The notes below the pieces were generated by a model. It did no database searches and had not been told where the DNA came from. It saw only the letters and a program-made list of their open reading frames with translations. A program made the translations under genes and the position numbers. From Patescibacteria group bacterium UBA1400 (GTDB lineage Bacteria; Patescibacteriota; Microgenomatia; UBA1400), in assembly GCA_002305125.1 (NCBI GenBank), contig DBQG01000008.1, forward strand, positions 21,101 to 40,914: a stretch of 19,814 nt of DNA. The letters run 5' to 3'. Below are positions 13,201-19,814 of the stretch, in pieces. Position 1 is the stretch's first letter. Every line of letters starts with the position of its first letter.

Positions 13201-14898
13201 TTAAGTTAACTTATTAATAATTTCTTCCGGATAAAAAGGCCGGCCATCATACTTCAGCAGCGGTTGGGTATCTATGCCCAGTTCCTTTTTGATCAGCTGT
13301 CCCAGCTGAGCCGTACTGTTGCATTCCAGACAGACAACCTTTTTACTGTTTTTAATGAAATCAAGCACCTGTTTTTTGGGAAAAGGCCAGAGCCAATTTA
13401 AGTGGAGAAAGTTAACCTGTGGCAGGTTTTTTAAAGCCTCCAATACCACCGGTTTGTTTGAACCCCAGGAAATAAGACTGAGTTTGGCTTTTTGAGGGCC
13501 AAATGTCTGCTGAGGCGGAATTTCATCCTGAATCTCATCTAGTTTTTTAGCTCTTTTATTCATCATCAGTTTTCTTGTTTTTGGATCTTCAGTAGTTAAA
13601 CCATACTCATCGTGTTCATAACTATTGCAGCAATAAGTACTATTTTTTTGTCCTGGAACCGATCTGGGAGAAACACCGCTTTTGGTTAGTTGGTATCTCT
13701 TGTAAATATGGGCTGATAAATAGCTCTTTTTAATAAAGGAAAACCTTTGGTTTAAGTGTTTGGCCGGAAACGGATCAACAGCATAGTCATTTTCTGAAAT
13801 AAACTTATCAAGGAGAATAAAAACCGGCAGCTGATATTTTTCTGCCAGCTCCAGAGACTCTTTGGTCTGAATAAAAGCTTCATTGGCATCCCCCGGGGCA
13901 AGCACAATTTTGGGATACTCATCATGGCCAATATTTAAAACAAATTGCAAGTCTGATTGAGCTGTCCAGGTCGGCATGCCTATCCCCGGCCCCGGCCTCA
14001 TGGAGTTGACTATGACCAGGGGTGTTTCCGATACTCCTGATAAGGTTACCCCTTCAGCCATCAAGCATAAACCCCCTCCTGATGTACCTACCATACTTCT
14101 GGCACCGGCAAAAGAAGCCCCAATAGCCATATTAACAACGGAAATTTCATCTTCTGCATGTTTAACCAAAATACCGGTATCTTTAGCTTTAGCAGCCAGA
14201 TAATGAAGAATTGAGGTTGCCGGTGTCATCGGGTAAGCAACATAAAACTGCAGTCCGCCAGCAATAGCACCCAGGGATGCAGCTTCATTGCCGGTTAAAA
14301 CCATTCTTGTGGTGACGTCTTTGGGTACTTTAATTTTAAGTTTGTATTTAGAAAAATTATCTTTGGTAAACTGCCCGCCTGCTTCTACCACTTTTTGGTT
14401 TATTTCGACAATTTCCATCGATTTTCGTTTAAAAGCATTTTTAATAATTTCTTTTAAACTGGTTACAGGCAAATCAAGCAAGGCGAGGGTGGCAGCCAAG
14501 GAAACCATGTTGGCCATAATCGGAGTCCCGCCGGCCTGAGTGGCGATTTTAATAAACTCAATCCCCAGGTACTTGCCTTTAAGCTGTCCTTTTGGCAGTT
14601 TAAAATCTCCAGGATCATAAAGGATTAAGGAAGACGTGGTTAGTTCATCCTGGTGAAGGAGAATTGTTTCTTGATTTAAGGCAATTAGAATATCGATTTG
14701 TTTAACTTGAGAATAAACCTGTTCGACACCGACATGAAGCTGGTAAGTGTTGTGTCCGCCCCTGACAAGTGAAGGATATTCGCTGTAACCAAAAACCCTA
14801 AACCCTAACCTGGTTAAAGATTTAGCTAAGGTCAAACCGGAAACTTTTATGCCTTCCCCTGCCGAACCGCCGATTTTAATATTAAAGCTATCTTTCAT
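13201..14898 (-). CDS. 2-oxoacid:ferredoxin oxidoreductase, fused gamma-alpha subunit
   Basis: The 565-residue protein joins two domains. Residues about 1-185 are the gamma domain (IKIGGSAGEGIKVSGLTLAK, then YPSLVRGGHNTYQL). From about 195 comes the pyrimidine-binding alpha domain: GNEAASLGAIAGG, FYVAYPMTPATSIL, KHAEDEISVVNMAIGASFAG, GTSGGGLCLMAEG and ETPLVIVNSMRPGPGIGMPTWTAQSDL. The C-terminal domain ends with GRPFYPEEIINKL. Such fusions are typical of KorA/VorA-type enzymes that work with the TPP/FeS beta subunit encoded next. Binding of CoA and 2-oxoacid follows from the family. The HD-domain gene ends 34 nt upstream and has the only promoter-like sequence, so it is probably the lead gene. 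Substrate preference is not fixed by the sequence. Confidence 0.93.
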   Translation of the reverse strand: MKDSFNIKIGGSAGEGIKVSGLTLAKSLTRLGFRVFGYSEYPSLVRGGHNTYQLHVGVEQVYSQVKQIDILIALNQETILLHQDELTTSSLILYDPGDFKLPKGQLKGKYLGIEFIKIATQAGGTPIMANMVSLAATLALLDLPVTSLKEIIKNAFKRKSMEIVEINQKVVEAGGQFTKDNFSKYKLKIKVPKDVTTRMVLTGNEAASLGAIAGGLQFYVAYPMTPATSILHYLAAKAKDTGILVKHAEDEISVVNMAIGASFAGARSMVGTSGGGLCLMAEGVTLSGVSETPLVIVNSMRPGPGIGMPTWTAQSDLQFVLNIGHDEYPKIVLAPGDANEAFIQTKESLELAEKYQLPVFILLDKFISENDYAVDPFPAKHLNQRFSFIKKSYLSAHIYKRYQLTKSGVSPRSVPGQKNSTYCCNSYEHDEYGLTTEDPKTRKLMMNKRAKKLDEIQDEIPPQQTFGPQKAKLSLISWGSNKPVVLEALKNLPQVNFLHLNWLWPFPKKQVLDFIKNSKKVVCLECNSTAQLGQLIKKELGIDTQPLLKYDGRPFYPEEIINKLT

Positions 14899-14932
14899 CT
14901 TTTCTAAATTTTAAGTAAATAAAAAAGATATG

Positions 14933-15565
14933 TCAACCTTGAACAGGAACTTTCAGCAGTTTGTCAAAATAAAGGTTAAGCTGTTTGTCGGTAACTGAAT
15001 CTGGATCAACAGCAGTAAGGCCGGCAACTGCTTGTTCCAGCTTCAGGCCATAATTTTCAAGCTGGCTAAAATCTTTGCCGCCCCTTCTTTTTTCCAGATC
15101 CTTAACTCTTTGGGACAAAGTTAAAACTCCTTTGGGTCCAATCCTCATATCACAGTAAATCGCAATCAAAGACTCCAGATCTTTTTCCTTTATTAACCTG
15201 GGAATAAAATGCCATTTAAGATTTTTAAGAATTTTGATACAGCCAGAACCGGCTTTAAAAAATCGGGCAGCTTTTACAGTGGCCCAATGTTCATCACTGC
15301 CGAAATTTGTTTTGATAAAACTTTGCATGCTTTCAAGTTTTTTTACAGGAATCTTTGGCATATTAAATTTAGCCTGAGTCTCAGGCTTAAAGTTTACAGG
15401 CTTGCAGATATCATGAAGCAAACAGGCTAAAACTAGAGCTTTTTTATTAATACGTTTGCCTTTCCAATTAGTAGTTAAAAGGCTTGCCAAAGCTCCCACC
15501 CGCAGCATATGTTTTTGTAGATTGTCAGGTGTCTGAAACTTATTATAAAGCTGTTTGATAGTCAT
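14933..15565 (-). CDS. HD-domain phosphohydrolase-like protein
   Basis: The 210-residue protein has an HD-fold core: His19 in QKHMLRVGALASLL, the His51-Asp52 doublet in LLHDICKP, His93 in EHWATVKAARF and Asp139 in IAIYCDMRIGPKG. These are the expected metal ligands of HD phosphohydrolases. HD proteins hydrolyse phosphate esters of nucleotides, nucleic acids or other metabolites; the substrate cannot be guessed. It contains no RelA or PDE companion domain. It heads a likely five-gene transcript (HD, oxidoreductase alpha, beta, DedA, MazG-like). Its ATG lies about 12 bp from a TATAAT, so the leader is only about 5 nt. An alternative role as a regulatory or housekeeping enzyme is open. Confidence 0.8.
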   Translation of the reverse strand: MTIKQLYNKFQTPDNLQKHMLRVGALASLLTTNWKGKRINKKALVLACLLHDICKPVNFKPETQAKFNMPKIPVKKLESMQSFIKTNFGSDEHWATVKAARFFKAGSGCIKILKNLKWHFIPRLIKEKDLESLIAIYCDMRIGPKGVLTLSQRVKDLEKRRGGKDFSQLENYGLKLEQAVAGLTAVDPDSVTDKQLNLYFDKLLKVPVQG

Positions 15566-15577
15566 TTCTTAACTATA

Positions 15578-15586
15578 ATTATAACA
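15578..15586 (-). promoter_or_regulatory. Extended -10 promoter for the HD-led operon
   Basis: On the minus strand TGTTATAAT forms an extended -10 ending 12 bp before the ATG at 15565, leaving a leader of about 5 nt. GTTTAT sits 17 bp upstream (15601-15606 in forward coordinates), the same -35-like hexamer and spacing seen before tRNA-Lys. Confidence 0.6.
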
Positions 15587-15633
15587 AGATAAACATATTT
15601 ATAAACTTTAGGTTAATTTTACTGTTTAAAATT

Positions 15634-15642
15634 TGTTATAAT
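15634..15642 (+). promoter_or_regulatory. Extended -10 promoter for the gene at 15672
   Basis: TGTTATAAT, identical to the tRNA-Lys and HD-operon elements, ends 29 bp before the ATG at 15672. It leaves a leader of about 22 nt with no Shine-Dalgarno sequence. The two promoters in this gap are divergent. Confidence 0.6.
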
Positions 15643-15671
15643 CTTTTTATTAAATTTATTAAAGCATAAAT

Positions 15672-16250
15672 ATGGCTGAAGAACAGACTTGTGAAGTTGC
15701 TTATGAAGAATCAGGTAAAACGCCAATTCAGTTGGTAGAAGATTACATTGGTTTTTTTCCTGAAAATATCCATGGTTGTTTAAAAGAAGTAGCAGAATTT
15801 TTTTCTTTTAACAGATATAGTGTTTTTATAAATTTAATTGACACCCATACGGTTTTAAGATTCAGCAAAAAATATGCTGAAAAAGAAGCTTTGTTTTTTA
15901 TGAAAATCCCTAGGCAAAATATGCCCAACAACCCTTATGCTAATAAACCGGGATTTTCTTTTTCTTTTCCAGACAGGGATTTGTTTTATAGTTGTTTTTT
16001 TGAAGAAAAAAAAGGGGGAGGATTTGAAATCGCGGAAATAAACGATGGTTTAAGATTTCCTGGAATAGTTGTTTCTCAGCGAGTTAGAGATGGAGAGGAA
16101 ACAAAAACTTTAGAGTGGAGAGATGCAGAGGCAGCTCAAACTCTTCAGTTAATGCACCACAGTCCATTGCAGACCCGTTTTAAAAATAGATCTAATCCTG
16201 CTACTCCAGGTCAGGCTTTGAGTATGTTTATGCCCCTAATGCTTCAGTAA
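15672..16250 (+). CDS. Hypothetical protein, 192 aa, not recognised
   Basis: The frame is open with normal composition and has its own extended -10 promoter, so it is likely real, but I recognise no family. It has no signal peptide or clear membrane helix. Residues about 30-85 are Phe- and Tyr-rich (VAEFFSFNRYSVFINLI, then FFMKIPRQNMP). Later come a charged FEEKKGGGFEIAEIND and a Met/His-rich end (LQLMHHS and LSMFMPLMLQ). It is the lone plus-strand gene between two minus-strand metabolic operons. Its last 7 bp overlap the end of the convergent acsA gene. No function can be inferred from context. Confidence 0.65.
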   Translation: MAEEQTCEVAYEESGKTPIQLVEDYIGFFPENIHGCLKEVAEFFSFNRYSVFINLIDTHTVLRFSKKYAEKEALFFMKIPRQNMPNNPYANKPGFSFSFPDRDLFYSCFFEEKKGGGFEIAEINDGLRFPGIVVSQRVRDGEETKTLEWRDAEAAQTLQLMHHSPLQTRFKNRSNPATPGQALSMFMPLMLQ

Positions 16251-18007
16251 TCTTCTAAAGTTGAAGTGTCTCCTAAAGGCAGGCCCAGTTCCTTGGCTTT
16301 AAGCAGGCGCCTCATAATTTTTCCCGATCTTGTTTTGGGTAGTTTATCCGTAAACTCTATTTCTCTGGGGTAAGCATGTCCGGCTAAATGTTTTTTAACA
16401 TAGGTTTGGATCTCTTCTTTCAGTTTTTCTGAAGGTTTTTCACCTTTTTTCAAAGTTACAAAAGCTTTGATTAACTCTCCCCTTAAAGGATCCGGTTTAC
16501 CGATTACCCCGGCCTCAATAATTTTAGGATGAGAAACCAGAGCCGATTCCACTTCAAAAGGACCTACTCTTTCCCCCGAGGTTTTAATGACATCATCAGC
16601 TCTGGAGATAAACCAAAAGTAGCCATCTTCATCTTTAAAGGCCTTATCTCCGGTTAAATACCAGTTTTTTAAAAAGTAGCTTTGATATTTTTCCGGCCGG
16701 CGCCAAATCTTAAGCATCATTGACGGCCAGCCTGGTTTTAAGGCAAGATTACCTTCTTTATAAGGACCAACCGGTTGCCCCTGGTTGTTGATGACCTCTG
16801 CCTTGATGCCGGGAACAGGTTTGCCCATTGAGCCTGGTTTTATATCCAAACTTGGGTAGTTAGCAATTACAATCCCTCCTGTTTCCGTTTGCCAATAGTT
16901 ATCGTGAAAAGGCAGACCAAAAGCTTTTTGGCCCCAGTTTACAGCTTCCGGATTTAAAGGTTCGCCTACGCTGGCTAGATGTCTTAAACTGGAAAGATCA
17001 TACTTTTTAACCAGTTCTGTTCCTGAAGCAGCCAGCATTCTTATGGCTGTGGGAGCAGTATACCAGACAGTTACCTTATACTCCTGAATCAGGTCATACC
17101 ATTTAGCCGGATCAAACCTGCCTCCATAAACCAGGGTTGAAGAGCCGATACACCAGGTCCCCAGAATTTCATAGGCAATGCCCGTTACCCAGCCCGGATC
17201 AGCGGTACACCAATATACATCAGTATCTTTAATGTCCAACACATATCTGGCGCTAATGCATTCATGGAGCAGGGCCTTGTGTTGATGGACTACGCCTTTT
17301 GGCTTGCCGGTAGTTCCGGAAGTATAAAGCATAAATGCAGGATCAGTGGGTTTCATAGAGGCAAGATGAAGTTTTTCCAACGCTTTTTCCATTAAAGGAT
17401 AAAACCAGGTATAAGAATTTTTCCCTGGTTTTTTAAGTTTGGCTTCCTTCATAAAGGCTGTTCTATTTTCTTCATCAATTAAGATAACTGTTTTTAAATT
17501 GGGTAGATTTTGTTTTATCTTTTGGACCCTAGGATAAAGCTGGGGTGTAGTGATAAGGATTTTGGCATCTGAGTTTTTAAGCCTGTCTTCCAATGCCTGG
17601 GGTCCGAAAGCAGAAAAAAGAGTTCCGGCAATAGCTCCGATCTTTAAAATTCCCAAAAAGCAGAAATAAAGCTCAGGAATCCTGGGCAGAAAAAGAAATA
17701 CCCTGTCTCCCCTGCCAACCTCAAGGTTTTTAAGCAGGTTACCTACTTTGTTGGAAAGAAGAGACAGTTCCTGAAAGGTAAGCTTTATCTCTTCACCTTC
17801 TTCTCCTTCCCAGTATAAAGCGACTTTATTTTTTCTAAAGTTTTGGGCGTTAACATCACAGACAGTATAAGCGGCATTAAAGCCGCCGTCAGGCAGGTTT
17901 TCAAACTTCTTGGCTTCATCAAAGTAGGAAAAAGAGTCATAAGTTTTTTGATAATCTTTTAAATTAGGTTCAAAGTTTAGTTTTTTGACAATTGGTTTGG
18001 TTTTCAT
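16244..18007 (-). CDS. acsA: Acetyl-CoA synthetase, AMP-forming
   Basis: At 587 residues with all adenylate-forming motifs, this is a Bacillus-type AcsA: phosphate-binding loop YTSGTTGKPKG (228-238), WYTAPTAIRML (315-325), DNYWQTETGG (369-378), YLTGD (450-454), the hinge and A10 regions SRADDVIKTSGERVGPFEVESAL (468-490), and Lys563 in KTRSGKIMRRLLK, the lysine often acetylated to switch the enzyme off. It closes with LGDTSTLED, typical of the group. It makes acetyl-CoA from acetate, ATP and CoA through acetyl-AMP. Its ATG overlaps the stop of the upstream kinase (ATGA) and also has AAGGA nearby, so it is the third gene of a coupled run. The 3' end overlaps the convergent gene by 7 bp. Confidence 0.93.
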   Translation of the reverse strand: MKTKPIVKKLNFEPNLKDYQKTYDSFSYFDEAKKFENLPDGGFNAAYTVCDVNAQNFRKNKVALYWEGEEGEEIKLTFQELSLLSNKVGNLLKNLEVGRGDRVFLFLPRIPELYFCFLGILKIGAIAGTLFSAFGPQALEDRLKNSDAKILITTPQLYPRVQKIKQNLPNLKTVILIDEENRTAFMKEAKLKKPGKNSYTWFYPLMEKALEKLHLASMKPTDPAFMLYTSGTTGKPKGVVHQHKALLHECISARYVLDIKDTDVYWCTADPGWVTGIAYEILGTWCIGSSTLVYGGRFDPAKWYDLIQEYKVTVWYTAPTAIRMLAASGTELVKKYDLSSLRHLASVGEPLNPEAVNWGQKAFGLPFHDNYWQTETGGIVIANYPSLDIKPGSMGKPVPGIKAEVINNQGQPVGPYKEGNLALKPGWPSMMLKIWRRPEKYQSYFLKNWYLTGDKAFKDEDGYFWFISRADDVIKTSGERVGPFEVESALVSHPKIIEAGVIGKPDPLRGELIKAFVTLKKGEKPSEKLKEEIQTYVKKHLAGHAYPREIEFTDKLPKTRSGKIMRRLLKAKELGLPLGDTSTLEDY

Positions 18008-18936
18008 ATATTCCTTATAAGCCCGTTATGAGCTCCTAATTTTTGAATGACGCTGCTGGAATTTTTAGCTGCAAATATCATGGCTTTTTTTATAGATTGG
18101 GTTTTTAAATACTCCCCCAGAAAGCCTGAGGCCCAGGCGTCTCCGGCTCCGGTAGTGTCAACCACTGTTTCTGCTTTTAAAATTGGCTGATAATAGATTC
18201 CATCCTGAGTATAGGCAAAACTGCCTTTAACATCATGGGTAACCAAGAGCAGAGGAAGCTTTAGTTTTTGAGCAAAATTAGTATGTTTAAAGTCAAAATC
18301 AGGGGCATTACCCCCAAAAATATCCGCCAGTTCATGGGCATTAAGGTGTAAAACATCTGTTAGTTTAAAATAATCTTTAAGGTAGCTAAAGCCTTTAAAA
18401 TATTCAGTCCCATGAAGGGATAAAAATACTTTCATGCCCGAGTTCTTGGCTTTTTTAATAATTTTAAGCTTTTTTTCTTTGCTCAGTTTGGCCAGGGAAA
18501 AAAGAACAAACCAGTCCCTTTTGACAAACTCTTTTTCTACACCCCTGTCAAGTTCAAGCTGGTCAGCATCAGATCTAAAATTAATAATGGTTCTCTCCCC
18601 TTCCGGGGTTAAAAGAATACTTGATAAGGGAGTTTGCTTGGCCTTCATTTTTACCAAGTTAGTTTTAACCTTTTCTTGTTTTAGATTTTTCAAAAACTGT
18701 TTGCCAAATATGTCCGGTCCAATATGGCTCCATAAACAAACATCAAATCCTTGCCTGGCAAGTGAGATAGCACAGTTGCTGCCTCCGCCTCCATAAAACT
18801 GAAAAAACTCTTCCGGCACATACTTGCCGCCAAAAGCCAAAGAGATACGGCCATTTTTAGTCCGCTGGGAAAAGACTTTCCCTTTAAAAACCAGGTCAAC
18901 AACGCTGCTGCCGCTAACCAAAATTTTTTGTTTCAT
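18004..18936 (-). CDS. PfkB-family carbohydrate kinase
   Basis: The 310-residue protein follows the ribokinase fold: an N-terminal strand ILVSGSSVVD, the Gly-rich substrate motif YGGGGSNCAISLARQG (about 48-63), SHIGPDIFG, then NAHELADIFG and the anion-hole/catalytic motif DTTGAGDAWASGF (260-272) with catalytic Asp266. The family phosphorylates sugars, nucleosides or sugar phosphates such as ribose, adenosine and fructose-1-P; the substrate is unresolved. It overlaps both neighbours by 4 bp (gpmI upstream, acsA downstream), so the three are translationally coupled. A role in feeding sugar phosphate to lower glycolysis is inferred from that linkage. Confidence 0.9.
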   Translation of the reverse strand: MKQKILVSGSSVVDLVFKGKVFSQRTKNGRISLAFGGKYVPEEFFQFYGGGGSNCAISLARQGFDVCLWSHIGPDIFGKQFLKNLKQEKVKTNLVKMKAKQTPLSSILLTPEGERTIINFRSDADQLELDRGVEKEFVKRDWFVLFSLAKLSKEKKLKIIKKAKNSGMKVFLSLHGTEYFKGFSYLKDYFKLTDVLHLNAHELADIFGGNAPDFDFKHTNFAQKLKLPLLLVTHDVKGSFAYTQDGIYYQPILKAETVVDTTGAGDAWASGFLGEYLKTQSIKKAMIFAAKNSSSVIQKLGAHNGLIRNI

Positions 18937-19814
18937 ATTAAACTTTTTCCCGTCATAGTGCTTGGTTTAGGAATCTGACCTAATTTTAAAATAGTAGGAG
19001 CAATATCAGCCAGGATGCCGCCGGGCAGATTTAACTGTTGGGCCTGGTTTTGTTTATTAACCATAATAAAAGGAACCGGAAAAGTGGAGTGTTTTGTATC
19101 TATCTGCCCCGTGTTTAAATCCAGCATTTCTTCTACGTTACCATGATCAGCAGTAATCAGACAAGTTCCGCCCAAATTAGTAACCAGATTTACAACTCTT
19201 CCCAAGCATTGGTCAACAACTTCACAGGCCTTAATGCCGGCTGCTAAAGTCCCGGTGTGCCCTACCATATCGGGATTGGCAAAGTTAACCAAGATAAAAT
19301 CATAAATATTAAGCTTAACTCTTTTTTCCAACTCTTCGGTTAAGGTAAAGGCAGACATTTCCGGTTGCTGGTCATAGGTTTGCACTTTTGGAGAAGGAAT
19401 AACTGCCCAATCTTCGCCGGGAAAAGGAGTTTCCCTTTTGCCATTAAAAAAATAAGTCACATGTCTTTCTTTTTCTGTTTCTGCTATATGAAGCTGACGC
19501 CAGCCGTTTTCTGCTAAAATTCTTGCCAGCGGCATGCTTACCTGATCTGGCGGAAAAATATTTAATACCGGTAGCCCCGGTTCATACTCAGTCATGGTGA
19601 CAAACAGCAGGTTATTTAAGATTTTGTTTCTTTTAAATGTAGAAAACTGTTTACCCTCATCTTCGTACTGTTTTTTGCCATACTTTTCTGCGTAAGGGTC
19701 AAAAGCTGCTTTTTTAATCAGCATGCTTTCAAAGTCAGGCAAAACAAAGGCTTTTGTCAGTTGTCTGGGACGGTCAATACGAAAGTTAAAAAAGACCACT
19801 GCATCATTATCCTG
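18933..19814 (-). CDS. gpmI: 2,3-bisphosphoglycerate-independent phosphoglycerate mutase, C-terminal part (partial)
   Basis: The frame runs off the right edge of the window; 294 codons are visible of a family of about 510 residues, so the catalytic Ser and the N-terminal metal ligands are missing. The visible part matches iPGM: DNDAVVFFNFRIDRPRQLT, then GLPVLNIFPP, IAETEKERHVTYFFNG, NFANPDMVGHTG (metal-binding Asp/His), ITADHGNVEEM (Asp/His) and KHSTFPVPFIMV. It interconverts 3- and 2-phosphoglycerate using two Mn ions. A GTG at 19799 is only an internal codon: the family sequence continues upstream of it. Its stop overlaps the kinase start by 4 bp. Confidence 0.95.
   Translation of the reverse strand, partial: QDNDAVVFFNFRIDRPRQLTKAFVLPDFESMLIKKAAFDPYAEKYGKKQYEDEGKQFSTFKRNKILNNLLFVTMTEYEPGLPVLNIFPPDQVSMPLARILAENGWRQLHIAETEKERHVTYFFNGKRETPFPGEDWAVIPSPKVQTYDQQPEMSAFTLTEELEKRVKLNIYDFILVNFANPDMVGHTGTLAAGIKACEVVDQCLGRVVNLVTNLGGTCLITADHGNVEEMLDLNTGQIDTKHSTFPVPFIMVNKQNQAQQLNLPGGILADIAPTILKLGQIPKPSTMTGKSLI

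Noticed and set aside
19797..19799. GTG as the true start of gpmI
   Set aside because: Upstream codons read QDNDA, which continues the conserved iPGM sequence; the gene runs off the window.
1..19814. CRISPR arrays, insertion sequences, toxin-antitoxin or restriction systems
   Set aside because: No regularly spaced repeats, transposase motifs, terminal inverted repeats or defence-type domains were found in the frames read.

Overview
The window is AT-rich and densely packed. Gene content and layout suggest a small-genome bacterium, most plausibly of the Candidate Phyla Radiation (Patescibacteria, possibly Microgenomates), but there is no rRNA or other marker to prove it. The clues are very short intergenic gaps, 4-bp start/stop overlaps, convergent genes that overlap at their 3' ends, a mix of leaderless-looking and strong Shine-Dalgarno starts, and many short unrecognised proteins. 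No CRISPR array, transposase, integrase or phage structural gene was found.

Layout. (1) 53-1209, +: two unrecognised genes, one of them a small Cys-rich protein. (2) 1297-3514, both strands: an envelope or stress cluster with a YvlD-type four-helix membrane protein, a membrane-associated PH-like protein, a DUF421/YetF protein, a 48-residue membrane peptide and a glycine-zipper stress protein. (3) 3814-5551, +: a membrane-anchored GH18-family hydrolase followed by a small protein that I infer has a transglutaminase-like fold. (4) 5593-5799: tRNA-Arg(UCG) and tRNA-Lys(CUU). (5) 5940-7515, +: secG and an orphan family-5 solute-binding protein. (6) 7496-9792, -: a secreted transglutaminase-like protein coupled to a second YvlD-type protein, divergent from lexA (9928-10554, +). 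(7) 10766-15565, -: HD-domain protein, 2-oxoacid:ferredoxin oxidoreductase alpha (gamma-alpha fusion) and beta, DedA protein and a MazG-like pyrophosphohydrolase, probably one transcription unit. (8) 15672-16250, +: unrecognised. (9) 16244-19814, -: a tightly coupled run of gpmI (cut by the window edge), a PfkB-family sugar kinase and AMP-forming acetyl-CoA synthetase.

How they fit together. Regions 7 and 9 hold central carbon enzymes: phosphoglycerate mutase in lower glycolysis, ferredoxin-dependent 2-oxoacid/acyl-CoA interconversion and acetate/acetyl-CoA interconversion. Together they suggest anaerobic, ferredoxin-linked pyruvate/acetate metabolism. Regions 2, 3 and 6 look like cell-envelope maintenance. 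LexA implies an SOS-type response.

Main points of interest. The small GH18-linked protein carries a plausible Cys-His-Asp triad. The MazG-like gene has a protein-like N-terminal extension with no ATG, GTG or TTG start. An extended -10 promoter motif (TTGTTATAAT) recurs very close to start codons. Small genes and inverted repeats lie in the gaps. I see no convincing wholly new multi-gene system.
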